Assembly: GCF_000407145.1 (NCBI RefSeq)
Contig: NZ_KE136472.1
Coordinates: forward strand, 849,658-913,657
Direction: 5' to 3'
DNA length: 64,000 nucleotides
Source: Enterococcus caccae ATCC BAA-1240
GTDB taxonomy: Bacteria; Bacillota; Bacilli; Lactobacillales; Enterococcaceae
The notes beneath the pieces were generated by a model. That model worked only from the letters and a program-made list of their open reading frames with translations, was not told the DNA's origin and made no database searches. The translations under genes and the position numbers were made by a program. Shown piece after piece: positions 43,290-53,625 of this stretch. Position 1 is the stretch's first letter. Each line of letters begins with the position of its first letter.

Positions 43290-45713
43290 ATGTTAGTTTC
43301 TTATAAATGGTTAAGTGAGTATTTGGATCTTTCTAAAATATCTGCAAAAGAATTATCTGATCAAATGTCTTTGACTGGAATCGAAGTGGAAGGTATTGAA
43401 GTACCAGAAGAAGGTTTGAAAAAAATCGTAGTTGGTGAGGTCAAAGAATGTATTCCGCACCCTAATTCCGATCATTTATCAATTTGCCAAGTAGATATTG
43501 GAGAAGAAGAATTGTCTCAAATCGTTTGTGGTGCGCCGAATGTTAAAACTGGTATCAAAGTGATCGTAGCGCTGCCAGGTTCACGCATTACTGGTAATCA
43601 AAAAATCAAAAAAGGTAAAATGCGTGGCGAAGTATCAAACGGTATGATTTGTTCTTTACAAGAATTAGGCTATTCAGATAGTGTGATTCCTAAAGCTTAT
43701 TCTGAAGGGATTTATTATATGCCGACAGAGGCTGTTAATGGCGATGATGTTTTTTCTTATCTAGATATGGATGATCATATTATTGAATTATCGATCACAC
43801 CTAACCGTGCAGATGCATTAAGTATGCGAGGGGTTGCCTATGAAGTAGGGGCAATTTATCGCCAAACACCTGAATTCAATGATGCAGAGTTGAACGAAGA
43901 TACCAGCGAGCAAGCTACAGATTATATTAGTGTTGAGGTAGAGGACGAAAAAGATGTCCCTGCTTATCAAATTAGAGTCATAAAGGATGTTAAAATCGCT
44001 GAAAGTCCGTTATGGTTACAAACGCGTTTAATGAACGAAGGAATTCGCCCAATCAATAATGTAGTTGATATAACGAATTATATTCTTTTATTATTTGGAC
44101 AGCCTTTACATGCTTTTGATTATGATAAGTTGGCAAGCAAAACTATTTTAGTGAGACGCGGTAAAGCTGGCGAAGAAATTGTTACTTTAGATGGAGAAAC
44201 TCGTAAAGTATCAGAGGAAACTATTGTTATCACAAACGGAAAAGTTCCGGTTGCGTTAGCTGGTGTAATGGGCGGTGCGGATTCAGAAATCTCTGAGGAA
44301 ACAACTACTGTTGCTTTAGAATCAGCATTATTTGATTCTTTATCGGTTCGTAGAACATCAAAAGAATTTAATTTACGAAGTGAATCTTCTAGTCGTTTTG
44401 AAAAAGGAATCAACCGCGCAACGATAGGAGAAGCTGGTGATGTTGCAGCAGCGATGATTGCCCAGTTAGCTGGTGGAACTGTTGTTTCAGGTAAAGTAAT
44501 CGGTTCGGAGATAGCACTTGAAGAGGTTGTTGTCAGCGTATCAATTTCACGGATCAACGACTATTTAGGCACTGAAATGGATCAAGCGACAGTGAGCGAA
44601 ATTTTTGATACGTTAGGCTTTGCTTACACGCTAGCTCAAGAAACATTTATCGTAACCGTTCCACCTAGACGTTGGGATATTACAATCGAAGCAGATTTAA
44701 TCGAAGAAGTCGCACGAATTTATGGGTATGATAATTTACCATCAACCTTACCAAAAGGTGAAACTGTAGCAGGCAGCCTGACAACCGGACAACTATTGGT
44801 CCGGAAAATCAAAAGCTTATTAGAAGGCTGCGGTGCAAGTGAGGCGATTAGCTATGCATTGACGACAGAAGAAAAATCCCGTCAATTCATGATGAGAGAA
44901 AGTCTAACTACAAGCTTACAATGGCCTATGAGTGAAGATCGTTCTGTTTTAAGGATGAATTTGATTTCAGGTTTACTTGATGATGTAGCGTATAATGTAG
45001 CACGTAAAAATAACAATATCGCTCTTTATGAAATTGGTCGAGTATTTTACCAAGATAATGACCCTAAAAAAGACTTACCTTATGAAGAAAATCATTTAGG
45101 GATTGTTTTATCAGGAAATGAAACGGTGAAAGATTGGCAAACAAAAGAAACGCCTGTTGATTTTTATACGATCAAAGGAATGTTGGATGTTTTATTTGAT
45201 TCTGTAGGACTTGGGGATAAAATCACTTATACAGCAACAAAAGAGCATCAGGAACTTCATCCAGGAAGAACAGCTTTAATAAAATTGGGTGACACAATTA
45301 TTGGCTTTATTGGTCAAGTTCATCCAACCGTAGCAAAAGAATATGAAATTCCTGAAACATATGTGGCTGAATTAAATCTTCAAGCGATTATTGATGCAGA
45401 AAATGACGCTTTAGTGTATCAACAAGTTTCAAAATTCCCAGCTATTTCACGAGATATTGCTTTATTGGTTGATGAAGCAGTGACAAGCCAAGAATTAGTA
45501 GAAATAATTTCAAAACATGCGGGTAAATACTTGCGATCTATTCACTTATTTGATGTTTACCAAGGTGATAATATCGCTGAAGGCAAAAAATCAATGGCTT
45601 ATAGCTTAACATTTGTGAATGCAGAAGCAACATTGGTCGATGAAGAAATCAATCAGTCAATGGAAAAAGTAGAAAAAGCGTTAGTGGAACATTTTGATGT
45701 AACGATTCGCTAA
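43290..45713 (+). CDS. pheT: phenylalanyl-tRNA synthetase beta subunit
   Basis: 807 residues. It contains, in order, an EMAP/tRNA-binding domain (about 40-150, with [15 protein letters not shown]), the B3/B4 editing region (about 210-385, with [12 protein letters not shown] at its end), the B5 domain (about 405-475, with PPRRWDI) and a catalytic-like core. A C-terminal anticodon-binding FDX-ACB domain ends it (about 710-807, with [14 protein letters not shown]). It forms the tetramer with PheS and hydrolyses mischarged Tyr-tRNA-Phe. It is cotranscribed with pheS; the stem at 45718 ends the operon. Confidence 0.97.
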   Translation: MLVSYKWLSEYLDLSKISAKELSDQMSLTGIEVEGIEVPEEGLKKIVVGEVKECIPHPNSDHLSICQVDIGEEELSQIVCGAPNVKTGIKVIVALPGSRITGNQKIKKGKMRGEVSNGMICSLQELGYSDSVIPKAYSEGIYYMPTEAVNGDDVFSYLDMDDHIIELSITPNRADALSMRGVAYEVGAIYRQTPEFNDAELNEDTSEQATDYISVEVEDEKDVPAYQIRVIKDVKIAESPLWLQTRLMNEGIRPINNVVDITNYILLLFGQPLHAFDYDKLASKTILVRRGKAGEEIVTLDGETRKVSEETIVITNGKVPVALAGVMGGADSEISEETTTVALESALFDSLSVRRTSKEFNLRSESSSRFEKGINRATIGEAGDVAAAMIAQLAGGTVVSGKVIGSEIALEEVVVSVSISRINDYLGTEMDQATVSEIFDTLGFAYTLAQETFIVTVPPRRWDITIEADLIEEVARIYGYDNLPSTLPKGETVAGSLTTGQLLVRKIKSLLEGCGASEAISYALTTEEKSRQFMMRESLTTSLQWPMSEDRSVLRMNLISGLLDDVAYNVARKNNNIALYEIGRVFYQDNDPKKDLPYEENHLGIVLSGNETVKDWQTKETPVDFYTIKGMLDVLFDSVGLGDKITYTATKEHQELHPGRTALIKLGDTIIGFIGQVHPTVAKEYEIPETYVAELNLQAIIDAENDALVYQQVSKFPAISRDIALLVDEAVTSQELVEIISKHAGKYLRSIHLFDVYQGDNIAEGKKSMAYSLTFVNAEATLVDEEINQSMEKVEKALVEHFDVTIR

Positions 45714-45717
45714 AAAT

Positions 45718-45762
45718 AAAAGGTGCAACAAAACGATTCCAGTTTTGTTGCACCTTTTTTTA
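45718..45762. terminator. bidirectional terminator between pheT and the amino-acid transporter
   Basis: A perfect 17-bp stem, AAAAGGTGCAACAAAAC (45718-45734) with 45742-45758, A-rich on the left and T-rich on the right. It serves both converging operons. Confidence 0.9.
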
Positions 45763-45769
45763 GTAGAAC

Positions 45770-46426
45770 TCAAGCCCAGTTTCTTGATAACCATCTCGAA
45801 AATTGGGAAATCGAAAAATTGATAACAAAATACATTAAAGCTACAAGCCCATAAATAGCAAATACTTGCTCCGTTTTAGCATAACGGCCCATTAATATAT
45901 ATGATTTACCAAACAACTCTTGTAACGCAATAACAGAATATAAAAAACTAGTATCTTTAATAACTGTCACAAATTGTGATACGATAGCTGGCAAAACATT
46001 GCGAATTGCCTGGGGTAAGACGATATATAAAAGAATTTGAAACTTACTAAATCCTTGCGAACGAGCAGCTTCTTTTTGTCCTTTGTCTACACCATTTAAT
46101 CCACCTCGAATAATTTCAGCTAGAGCAGCTGTTGTAAAAACAGTGAAACTAACAATACCTGCGGGAGTAGATTTGATTTTAAAAATCAAGAAAATGACAT
46201 AAATCCATAATAAATTGGGAATATTGCGAACAATTTCGATATATAAACTAGCTAAAAATTTTAAAGGTCTATTTTTTTGATTTCTTAAAACCGCCAGAAT
46301 TGTACCGAAAATTGTACTTAAAATAATGGATACAAAAGAAATATAAAGAGTAAGCTTCAAACCATCAAATAGAAACCGCAAATTATTGCCGGTCAGAAGT
46401 TGACTCATTTGTTCTGAAAAAGACAT
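45770..46426 (-). CDS. polar amino-acid ABC transporter permease (distal)
   Basis: 218 residues of the His/Glu/Gln/Arg permease family with about five transmembrane helices. The EAA loop that contacts the ATPase is seen as EIIRGGLNGVDKGQKEAARSQ (about 105-125). It forms the membrane channel together with the second permease encoded 13 bases upstream. It is the last gene of a four-gene leftward operon (ATPase, binding lipoprotein, two permeases), ended by the terminator at 45718. The gene order resembles glutamate/aspartate or glutamine importers; the substrate cannot be fixed from the permease. Confidence 0.9.
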   Translation of the reverse strand: MSFSEQMSQLLTGNNLRFLFDGLKLTLYISFVSIILSTIFGTILAVLRNQKNRPLKFLASLYIEIVRNIPNLLWIYVIFLIFKIKSTPAGIVSFTVFTTAALAEIIRGGLNGVDKGQKEAARSQGFSKFQILLYIVLPQAIRNVLPAIVSQFVTVIKDTSFLYSVIALQELFGKSYILMGRYAKTEQVFAIYGLVALMYFVINFSISQFSRWLSRNWA

Positions 46427-46439
46427 GTTTGCGAACCTC

Positions 46440-47138
46440 CTATCTGGTATAAGCTTTCTTATTATTTTCTTCCAATTTTCGAGCTAGTTTTGCTAATGGG
46501 AAACACAAGATAAAGTAAAGGAATCCTGCTAAAGCAAAAGCTGGAATATAATTTAGATTGATGGAAGACCAACTATTGGCTGTAAACATCACATCAGCTC
46601 CTGAAATGATTGCAACTGTTGAGGTGTTTTTGATCAGATTTACGATTTGATTTGTAAGTGGCGGTAACATAATACGCCAAGCTTGTGGTAAAACGACGTA
46701 ACGCATCGTTTTACCATAAGAAAAGCCTTGAGAATAAGCCGCTTCAAATTGACCTTTAGGTACGGCACCAATACCAGAACGAACAACTTCCGATATATAG
46801 GCACCATGGTAGAGACCCACACAAATAATGGCGATTGTAGTCGTTGAAAAGGTCAACAACGGACTAATCAATGGAAAACCATAGTACACGACGATAAATT
46901 GAATCAGCAAAGGCGTATTCTGAAAGAACTCAACATAAATTCGGCTGATTATATTCAAGAATTTATGTTGCATTGCTGACAAACTGCCGAAAAAAATTCC
47001 TAATAGCATCGCCACCAGTAGGGAACCAACTGCTAATAGAATTGTATACACAAAAGCATCACCAAAAAGTCTCCAGTCTTTAAGCAATGCTTCCCACCGA
47101 TAAAGAGCAAATGGTCCTGAACTTGCTAAAATAAACAT
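46440..47138 (-). CDS. polar amino-acid ABC transporter permease (proximal)
   Basis: 232 residues with the His/Glu/Gln/Arg permease fold. Hydrophobic helices are followed by the EAA loop EVVRSGIGAVPKGQFEAAYSQ (about 120-140) and a basic C-terminus (KLARKLEENNKKAYTR). It pairs with the permease at 45770 as the heterodimeric translocation pore. GGAGG precedes its ATG, 47 bases after the binding-protein gene. The length is normal. Which amino acid is carried depends on the binding protein and is not decided here. Confidence 0.9.
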   Translation of the reverse strand: MFILASSGPFALYRWEALLKDWRLFGDAFVYTILLAVGSLLVAMLLGIFFGSLSAMQHKFLNIISRIYVEFFQNTPLLIQFIVVYYGFPLISPLLTFSTTTIAIICVGLYHGAYISEVVRSGIGAVPKGQFEAAYSQGFSYGKTMRYVVLPQAWRIMLPPLTNQIVNLIKNTSTVAIISGADVMFTANSWSSINLNYIPAFALAGFLYFILCFPLAKLARKLEENNKKAYTR

Positions 47139-47185
47139 TTAATTTCCTCCCAAACTCTAACTAAGTTGTATAGAATCGGGAAGTA

Positions 47186-48010
47186 TTAGTCCAGATTCCA
47201 CTTTTTATAAATTTTTTCTAGAGTTCCATCTTTTTCCCATTGTTCAATGGATTTATTTAGTTTGTCATTTAGTTCAGTATTGGCTTTTTTAGTAGCAATA
47301 CCATATTCTTGCGGTGAAAAACCATCTTTAAGAATTTCTGTACTATCATCGACATATCCAGTTAAAATCGATTTATCAACTGAAAAAGCATCGATTCTTT
47401 TAGAAGTTAAAGCTGTTTTTAATTCAGGATAAGATCCAAGTTCTTGGTATTTAAAAGAAACACCTAATTCTTTTGCTTGTTTTTCAATGGCTTCTTTTGT
47501 TGTAGCTGATTGAACTACACCAATTGTTTTTCCGTCCAAACTAGCGGTATCAGTCAATTTGTCTGCCTTTCTTACTAGGAAACCAACTTCATCTTTATAG
47601 TAAGGAGTAGTAAAATTGTACGTTTCTTTTCGTTCATCCGTGATTGTGAATGTTGCAATTACCATATCTAATTCGCCATTATCCAACAAAGGTCCCCGGG
47701 TTTTAGCTGTGACACCAACAAATTCTACATTGTCTTCACTACCAGTTAATTCTTTTGCTATCAAACGAGCAATATCTGGTTCCATACCTTCATTTTTATT
47801 CGTATCTGGATTCATATAACCGAAATTTGGGACATCTTCTTTAACTCCGACTTTGATAACACCAGCATCTTTGATTTTTTGAATATCAGTAGTTCCTTTA
47901 TTACTAGAATCCGCTGAATTTTTATCCTCACCGCTACTTCCACAACCAACAATCAAACCAAGTAATAATGTCAGGGTCAATGCGCCAAATAATTTTTTTG
48001 TTTTTTTCAT
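47186..48010 (-). CDS. polar amino-acid-binding lipoprotein of ABC transporter
   Basis: 274 residues. The lipoprotein signal ends in LIVGCGSS, with the lipid-bearing Cys near residue 23, so the protein is tethered outside the membrane. The rest is a family 3 solute-binding protein with the typical start AGVIKVGVKEDVPNFGYMNP, the middle TITDERKETYNFTTPYYKDEVGF and a C-terminal WEKDGTLEKIYKKWNLD. The first part and the YNFTTPYY signature fit glutamate/glutamine/aspartate binding proteins. It delivers the substrate to the two permeases encoded downstream. The ATPase gene lies 28 bases upstream. Confidence 0.92.
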   Translation of the reverse strand: MKKTKKLFGALTLTLLLGLIVGCGSSGEDKNSADSSNKGTTDIQKIKDAGVIKVGVKEDVPNFGYMNPDTNKNEGMEPDIARLIAKELTGSEDNVEFVGVTAKTRGPLLDNGELDMVIATFTITDERKETYNFTTPYYKDEVGFLVRKADKLTDTASLDGKTIGVVQSATTKEAIEKQAKELGVSFKYQELGSYPELKTALTSKRIDAFSVDKSILTGYVDDSTEILKDGFSPQEYGIATKKANTELNDKLNKSIEQWEKDGTLEKIYKKWNLD

Positions 48011-48038
48011 TTGAAATTCCTCCTAGTTAAATAGTGTA

Positions 48039-48767
48039 TTAATTATGAATGATTTTACTTAGAAACTCTTTTGCACGCTCATTTTGAGTGCTTGTAAAGA
48101 AATGTTCTGGTGTTCCTGTTTCAATGATTTGGCCATCATCCATAAAAATGACTTTATCTGCCACTTGTCGTGCAAAGCCCATTTCATGGGTTACACAAAT
48201 CATCGTAATATTTTGTTTTGATAAATCAACCATAACATCTAATACCTCTTGGATCATCTCAGGATCAAGGGCAGAGGTTGGTTCGTCAAAAAGAATAATC
48301 TCTGGATGCATATTTAAGGCTCTGGCAATAGCAACCCGTTGTTGCTGTCCACCTGAAAGTTGAGCGGGATAAGCATGAGCTTTATCCGCTAAACCAACTC
48401 TTTCTAAGTATTCCATACCTGTTTTAGTTGCTTCTTCTTTGCTAACACCCTTAACTTTTATAGGAGCTAAGGTAAGGTTCTGAATGATTGTTTTGTGCGC
48501 ATATAGATTAAAGCTTTGAAAAACCATGGCTACTTTTTGACGAACTTTTTGAACGGGTGCTTTAGGCTCAGTGATATCAATGCCATCTACCAATATGTGC
48601 CCATCAGTGACTTTTTCAAGACGGTTGATACAACGGATCAACGTGCTTTTACCAGATCCGGATGGTCCGATAATGACAATTTTTTCTCCTTCGTTGACGT
48701 CTAAAGAAACATCTTTCAACACATGATGATCCCCAAAATACTTGTTTACATGTTCCAACGAAATCAT
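48039..48767 (-). CDS. polar amino-acid ABC transporter ATPase (GlnQ-type)
   Basis: 242 residues. Walker A is GPSGSGKSTLIRCINRLE, the Q-loop VFQSFNLYAHKT, the signature LSGGQQQRVAIARAL, Walker B IILFDEPTSALDPEM and the switch His in CVTHEMGFARQVADKV. These are features of the polar amino-acid (GlnQ/HisP) subclass. The second ATG (48767) is preferred over 48773 because AAGGAG lies seven bases before it. It is the first gene of the operon. The operon promoter should lie in the AT-rich gap up to 49000, where I see no certain boxes. Confidence 0.93.
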   Translation of the reverse strand: MISLEHVNKYFGDHHVLKDVSLDVNEGEKIVIIGPSGSGKSTLIRCINRLEKVTDGHILVDGIDITEPKAPVQKVRQKVAMVFQSFNLYAHKTIIQNLTLAPIKVKGVSKEEATKTGMEYLERVGLADKAHAYPAQLSGGQQQRVAIARALNMHPEIILFDEPTSALDPEMIQEVLDVMVDLSKQNITMICVTHEMGFARQVADKVIFMDDGQIIETGTPEHFFTSTQNERAKEFLSKIIHN

Positions 48768-48773
48768 GCTCAT

Positions 48774-49228
48774 TCTCCTTTATGTATAAATTTATCACAT
48801 CATTTTTAATGACTGTCGATTTGTGAATGAACGAATAGAGTGATAGAAATGAAAAAAAGATAGAAAGTTTTTAAACTAAAAAAATGATAAGAGCTATTTG
48901 TAAATTTATTTGGCACGGCTGAAAGGATTTTCAGGTGAAATAAACCGTGTAATTATTTTCTTTTTATAAAAACAGTTTTCTTTTAAATTTAATGTTTTCA
49001 TCATAAATCTATTCGTTTGTTAATGTTAGAAATTATAACATACGAAAAATAAGATTACCAGTTTTTTTTCAAAAGCTAAAAGAAAAACACTCATAAAAAG
49101 AAGAAGGCAAATGAAAATTCCTTTAAAAATAATGGTATAATAGACGCTAGTGATAATAACACTTGAAAAAAAGTGTTGAAAAGTAGAGAATAAGAGTGTT
49201 GGAAAATTACTGTAAAGGTTTGATTGAC
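48774..49228. other. divergent intergenic region before the amino-acid operon and murI
   Basis: About 455 AT-rich bases. The right part has an extended -10 (TGGTATAAT, hexamer 49136-49141) for murI. A small hairpin (AACACTT at 49158-49164 with AAGTGTT at 49171-49177) lies in the presumed murI leader. No credible gene is present. Confidence 0.5.
49136..49141 (+). promoter_or_regulatory. -10 box of the murI operon promoter
   Basis: TATAAT preceded by TGG is a good extended -10. The -35 region is poor, as is usual with extended -10 promoters. It is about 90 bases before the chosen murI start. Confidence 0.5.
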
Positions 49229-50047
49229 TTGAATAATCATGAAGCAATAGGGTTTATAGATTCCGGAGTCGGTGGACTTACGGTAGTAAAAGAAGCAATG
49301 AAACAACTCCCAAATGAACGCTTGATCTATCTTGGCGATACAGCACGGTGTCCATATGGGCCAAGACCTGCTGAACAAGTCGTACAATTCACTTGGGAGT
49401 TAACAAATTTTCTTTTGGAAAAAAATATTAAAATGTTAGTGATCGCCTGTAATACTGCGACTGCTGTTGCCTTAGAAGAAATCAAGACAAAATTGGATAT
49501 ACCTGTAGTTGGTGTTATTTTACCAGGAACAAGAGCAGCTTTAAAAGCAACTAAAAGTAATCGTATTGGGATTATTGGGACCGCAGGAACGATTAAAAGT
49601 AGTGCGTATGAAAAAGCGTTGAAAAGCAAAGCACCAAATACATTTGTTTCTAGCTTGGCTTGTCCGAAATTTGTTCCCATTGTTGAAAGTAATGAGTTTC
49701 ACTCTTCTGTTGCAAAAAAAGTTGTATCGGAAACATTAAACCCACTACAATTGAAAAAATTAGATACGTTGATTTTAGGTTGCACGCATTATCCGTTACT
49801 CCGTCCGTTGATTCAAAATGTGATGGGAAGCCATGTGAAATTGATTGATTCTGGTGCTGAGACAGTAGGAGAAGTTAGTATGTTGCTAGACTATTTTGAT
49901 ATAGCGAATACTCCGCAATACAAAAATGAAGCGAATGAATTTTATACAACAGGATCAGCAAAAATGTTTAAGGCTATTGCGGATGATTGGTTAGATTTAG
50001 AGACAATACAAGTTGAGCAAGTTCGATTATCTAGTTACTCTAGCTGA
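49229..50047 (+). CDS. murI: glutamate racemase
   Basis: 272 residues from the TTG at 49229. It converts L- to D-glutamate for peptidoglycan synthesis. The two catalytic cysteines are seen in [11 protein letters not shown] (about 69-79) and LGCTHYPLL (about 181-189), with the N-terminal [16 protein letters not shown] 49229 is preferred to the GTG at 49196 because typical enterococcal MurI begins a few residues before EAIGFIDSG and the 11 extra residues are unlike the family. Neither start has a strong ribosome-binding site. It is the first gene of a run continuing with the RNase PH-RdgB fusion gene after 41 bases. Confidence 0.93.
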   Translation: MNNHEAIGFIDSGVGGLTVVKEAMKQLPNERLIYLGDTARCPYGPRPAEQVVQFTWELTNFLLEKNIKMLVIACNTATAVALEEIKTKLDIPVVGVILPGTRAALKATKSNRIGIIGTAGTIKSSAYEKALKSKAPNTFVSSLACPKFVPIVESNEFHSSVAKKVVSETLNPLQLKKLDTLILGCTHYPLLRPLIQNVMGSHVKLIDSGAETVGEVSMLLDYFDIANTPQYKNEANEFYTTGSAKMFKAIADDWLDLETIQVEQVRLSSYSS

Positions 50048-50088
50048 GTTGTTTGACAAAGTTCAACTAATTTTTGGAGGGATAAAAC

Positions 50089-51438
50089 GTGATCAGACAT
50101 GATGGAAGGCAAGCGAAAGAATTAAGAAAAATCACCATTGAGACTAATGTTTATAAACATCCAGAAGGATCAGTAGTCATTTCTTTTGGTGAGACGAAAG
50201 TCATTTGTTCTGCAACCGTGGAAGAAAAGGTTCCACCATTTTTAAAAGGTGAGGGAACAGGCTGGGTGACAGCAGAATATAGTATGCTTCCGAGAGCCAC
50301 AAATACAAGGAACATCCGTGAAAGTGCCAAAGGAAAGTTGACCGGACGTACGATGGAAATCCAACGTTTAATTGGCCGTTCACTGCGAGCTGTTGTTGAT
50401 TTAAAGAAATTAGGAGAAAGAAGTATTATTGTTGATTGTGATGTTGTCCAAGCTGACGGTGGAACTCGAACAGCCAGTATTACAGGGGCGTTTGTTGCAA
50501 TGAAAATTGCAGTCGATAAAATGCTTAAAAAAGGAGAACTACAAGAAAATCCAATCAAAGAATATTTAGCGGCAATTAGTGTTGGGATTTTAACTGAGGG
50601 GCATTGTGTTCTTGATCTAGATTATATAGAAGATTCTGCGGCAGCGGTGGATATGAATTTGGTAATGACCGAATCTGGTAATTTTGTTGAAGTTCAAGGG
50701 ACAGGCGAAGAGTCCACTTTTTCAGGTGATGAGCTAAACTCATTATTATTTTATGGCAAAACAGGAATTGAGCATTTGATTGCTTATCAAAAAGAAGCGT
50801 TGATGGATCAATTAAGGGATAAATCAGTTTCGATAGAAGACAAAACGATCGTAATCGCAACAAGAAATCCAGGGAAAGCCAAAGAATTCACGAAAATTTT
50901 TGCTGAAAAAGGCTATAAAATCAAGACGCTATTAGACTATCCAGACATACCAGATGTTGAAGAAACTGGGAAAACATTTGAAGAAAATGCTCGGTTAAAA
51001 GCAGAAACAATTGCGGATTTGCTAAAACAACCTGTGCTAGCAGATGATTCTGGATTGATTGTTGATGCGTTAGATGGTAGGCCTGGGATCTTCTCTGCAC
51101 GTTTTGCTGGAGAACCAACCAATAATGCTGCTAATAACGCAAAACTATTACATGAACTAACCGGAATACCAAAAGAAAAACGAACAGCTAGATTTCATTG
51201 TACACTCGTATTTGCTGCCCCTGATAAAGAAAGTTTAGTTGTAGAAGGAAATTGGTCAGGAGAAATCGGAACAATTCCACGTGGTGATCATGGTTTTGGT
51301 TACGACCCTTTGTTCTTCGTACCAGAGGAGCAAAAAACAGCTGCTGAACTTTCTGATGAGCGCAAAAATGAAATTAGTCATCGAGGGAAAGCAGTTGCAA
51401 AACTAAGAAATCAATGGGAAAATTGGTTGAAAAACTAG
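50089..51438 (+). CDS. bifunctional ribonuclease PH / dITP-XTP pyrophosphatase (Rph-RdgB fusion)
   Basis: 449 residues and two complete enzymes. Residues 1-240 are RNase PH, which trims tRNA 3' ends by phosphorolysis (motifs [34 protein letters not shown] and [19 protein letters not shown]). Residues about 255-449 are a RdgB/HAM1-type nucleoside triphosphate pyrophosphatase ([51 protein letters not shown] and SHRGKA). There is no stop or shift between them. The start is GTG, after GGAGGG. Separate genes are the rule in many bacteria, while this fusion is known in some Firmicutes. The YfcE-like gene overlaps its downstream ribosome-binding region. Confidence 0.95.
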   Translation: MIRHDGRQAKELRKITIETNVYKHPEGSVVISFGETKVICSATVEEKVPPFLKGEGTGWVTAEYSMLPRATNTRNIRESAKGKLTGRTMEIQRLIGRSLRAVVDLKKLGERSIIVDCDVVQADGGTRTASITGAFVAMKIAVDKMLKKGELQENPIKEYLAAISVGILTEGHCVLDLDYIEDSAAAVDMNLVMTESGNFVEVQGTGEESTFSGDELNSLLFYGKTGIEHLIAYQKEALMDQLRDKSVSIEDKTIVIATRNPGKAKEFTKIFAEKGYKIKTLLDYPDIPDVEETGKTFEENARLKAETIADLLKQPVLADDSGLIVDALDGRPGIFSARFAGEPTNNAANNAKLLHELTGIPKEKRTARFHCTLVFAAPDKESLVVEGNWSGEIGTIPRGDHGFGYDPLFFVPEEQKTAAELSDERKNEISHRGKAVAKLRNQWENWLKN

Positions 51439-51448
51439 GAGGTTGTGC

Positions 51449-51964
51449 ATGAAATATCTAGTAGTGAGTGATAATCATGGTGATCGTGATATATTAGTTG
51501 ATTTAGCAGAAACATATCGAGGAAAAGTTGATAAATTGTTTCATTGTGGTGATTCGGAATTAGAACCTAGCGACGTATTGTGGAATGATTTTATTGTAGT
51601 AAAAGGAAATTGTGATTATGATCCTGAATTTCCTGACAGTATCGTAGAGAAGACTGGATTGGATACCATTTTTATGACACATGGTCATTTAGCTAACGTT
51701 CGTTCTGGGTTGACTGCTCTTGCTTTAAAAGCTGAGCAGGTCAAAGCAACGATTGCGTTATTTGGTCATACACATGAAATTGGTTGCGAGGTTCGTGCCC
51801 ATGTTCTTTATCTGAATCCTGGAAGCATCAGTCAGCCAAGAGGCGCGATCCAACTAAAATCATATGCGATTATTGATAGTACTCCAGATCAATTTATCGT
51901 TCAATATTATGGGCGTGACCATGAACCATTCAAGGACTTGCATTTTGTTTTCAATAAAATATAA
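51449..51964 (+). CDS. YfcE/MJ0936-type metallophosphoesterase
   Basis: 171 residues with the compact calcineurin-like fold. The metal ligands are visible in order: VVSDNHGD (about 5-12), HCGDSE (about 35-40), KGNCDYD (about 53-59), THGH (about 76-79) and FGHTHE (about 106-111). The family cleaves phosphodiester bonds in vitro; the cellular substrate is usually unknown. ATG 51449 is preferred to the in-frame TTG at 51443 because AGGAGG (51437-51442) precedes it by six bases. That site overlaps the stop of the rph-rdgB gene, so the two are in one operon. Confidence 0.9.
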   Translation: MKYLVVSDNHGDRDILVDLAETYRGKVDKLFHCGDSELEPSDVLWNDFIVVKGNCDYDPEFPDSIVEKTGLDTIFMTHGHLANVRSGLTALALKAEQVKATIALFGHTHEIGCEVRAHVLYLNPGSISQPRGAIQLKSYAIIDSTPDQFIVQYYGRDHEPFKDLHFVFNKI

Positions 51965-52156
51965 GATTAAATAGCTTTTGCTAGGGATAGTGAGAGCTAT
52001 TTTTTAGTTTTAAAAACGAATTTAGCGATGAAGAAAATAAGCTCAAATGTTAATTTTTTTTAAGAGTTATGAAAAAAGTTTGAATTTAAAGACATTTGCA
52101 TCCGTTTTCTGTACAATGATAGTTGTGGCAAAGAAAATGAAATGGAGGCACTCCAA

Positions 52157-52654
52157 ATGATTGGAACTGCTATAAAAGAATTATTATTAGAAAAGCAAGA
52201 AACCTTTTTGATTCCAGCGGAAAATGTGGCAAATGTTATGTGTTTGAATCCGTTAAGTCATGCATTATTGGTTTTATCTCAAGTAAAATATTCCAAAATT
52301 CCTGTTTTAGATAAAGGAGATCGCTTTGTAGGATTGATTAGTTTATCTGATGTTGTGGATAAAATGTTTGATATCACATCAGTAGATTTTGATAAATTAA
52401 AAGATTTTACTGTAGCCGATGTTATGGAAGTTAATGTACCAGTGATCGGGGAACAGTGGGAATTAGAAGATGTGCTACATCTATTGGTAGATGCAGCATT
52501 TCTACCTGTGGTGGATGACAATCAATGCTTTAAGGGGATCATTACACGCAAAGAACTGTTAAAAGCGATTAATCATATGGCTCATGAACTGGAACGAAAA
52601 AATATCATTTTACCCAAATCGGATGAAGAGTCTAGAGAAATGAAAGTGGTTTGA
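52157..52654 (+). CDS. cbpB: CBS-domain protein, probable c-di-AMP-binding CbpB
   Basis: 165 residues with two CBS domains in tandem (about 15-75 with VLDKGDRFVGLISLSDVV, and about 85-145 with VVDDNQCFKGIITRKELL) and a short polar tail. Length and layout match CbpB proteins of Listeria and relatives, which bind cyclic di-AMP and modulate the (p)ppGpp synthetase Rel. This link is known from relatives and is not visible here. ATG 52157 is chosen because GGAGG (52144-52148) precedes it; the ATG at 52142 overlaps that site. It follows the phosphodiesterase gene by about 190 bases and so may have its own promoter. Confidence 0.82.
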   Translation: MIGTAIKELLLEKQETFLIPAENVANVMCLNPLSHALLVLSQVKYSKIPVLDKGDRFVGLISLSDVVDKMFDITSVDFDKLKDFTVADVMEVNVPVIGEQWELEDVLHLLVDAAFLPVVDDNQCFKGIITRKELLKAINHMAHELERKNIILPKSDEESREMKVV

Positions 52655-52758
52655 TTTTTATTCACTTTTTCTCAGTTTTCTGATAAGCTAAATATCTAAA
52701 AACAGTTGTGAGTTTTAGATTAGTTCGATTTGCAGCTTAATTTGAAGGGAGTTATTTG

Positions 52759-53460
52759 ATGGACGCATATGAAATTATTAACTATATCGGGAATGCTGAG
52801 AAGAAAACGCCAGTAAAAGTTACATTGAAAGGCAAACTTAAAGAGGTAATCTTTCCTGATGAAATTCAAGCCTTTACCAACTGTAAAACAGGAACTTTAT
52901 TTGGTGAATGGAATGTAATTAAAAACTTTTTAGAAGAGAATAAGGAGTCTATTATCGATTACGTCATTGAAAATGATTCAAGAAACTCTGCCATTCCAAT
53001 GTTGGATATTAAAGAACTAAATGCTCGTATTGAACCAGGGGCAACTATCAGAGATCAGGTTGAAATCGGAGATAATGCAGTGATCATGATGGGCGCTGTT
53101 ATTAATATCGGTGCAGTAATTGGCGCCGGAACAATGATTGATATGGGCGCAATTTTAGGCGGACGGGCAACGGTGGGTAAAAATTGTCATATCGGTGCGG
53201 GGACTGTTCTTGCAGGTGTTATTGAACCACCAAGTGCAGAACCAGTCGTTATCGAAGATAATGTCTTGATTGGTGCAAATGCTGTTGTGTTAGAAGGCAT
53301 TAGAGTTGGCGAAGGTGCAGTTGTTGCTGCTGGCGCAATCGTTGTCGATGACGTTGCACCATATACAGTCGTAGCTGGAGTACCTGCTAAAAAAATAAAA
53401 GACATTGATGAAAAAACGAAAAGCAAAACAAACATGATGGAAGAACTGCGAAAATTATAA
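52759..53460 (+). CDS. dapH: tetrahydrodipicolinate N-acetyltransferase
   Basis: 233 residues. The N-terminal DapH domain (about 1-85) is followed by a left-handed parallel beta-helix built of hexapeptide repeats (for example [20 protein letters not shown] and [19 protein letters not shown]). It acetylates tetrahydrodipicolinate with acetyl-CoA in the acetyl branch of the diaminopimelate/lysine pathway. ATG 52759 is preferred to the TTG at 52756; AAGGGAG precedes it. The next enzyme of the same branch is encoded at 57046, separated by the efflux operon. A strong terminator follows. Confidence 0.93.
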   Translation: MDAYEIINYIGNAEKKTPVKVTLKGKLKEVIFPDEIQAFTNCKTGTLFGEWNVIKNFLEENKESIIDYVIENDSRNSAIPMLDIKELNARIEPGATIRDQVEIGDNAVIMMGAVINIGAVIGAGTMIDMGAILGGRATVGKNCHIGAGTVLAGVIEPPSAEPVVIEDNVLIGANAVVLEGIRVGEGAVVAAGAIVVDDVAPYTVVAGVPAKKIKDIDEKTKSKTNMMEELRKL

Positions 53461-53461
53461 T

Positions 53462-53515
53462 AAAAAAAATAGAACTAAAAAAGGACATGGCTCCTTTTAG
53501 TTCTATTTTTTTTTG
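53462..53515 (+). terminator. terminator of dapH
   Basis: An A-rich arm with ATAGAACTAAAA pairs with TTTTAGTTCTAT followed by nine T residues. Confidence 0.88.
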
Positions 53516-53523
53516 TTATATTA

Positions 53524-53543
53524 AACTTGCAAATGTGTAAGTT
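53524..53543. promoter_or_regulatory. inverted repeat upstream of the efflux operon, HxlR-operator-like
   Basis: AACTTGCA-AATG-TGTAAGTT is an inverted repeat with one mismatch. Its half-sites (ACTTRCA and TGTAAGT) match those of the palindrome in front of the HxlR gene at 41501-41517. A TATAAT at 53585-53590 may be the operon's -10 box. Regulation by HxlR is inferred. Confidence 0.45.
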
Positions 53544-53625
53544 AAATGTTCGTTCATTCAATTCTCATTATACTGATTTCTGACTATAATCATAGGTATA
53601 AGAGTATGTAGGAGGAATAAGTATT

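Noticed and set aside
44120..44557. 145-codon antisense open frame inside pheT
   Set aside because: It is a shadow of a highly conserved gene, with Ser/Thr/Pro-rich low-complexity translation and no start signals.
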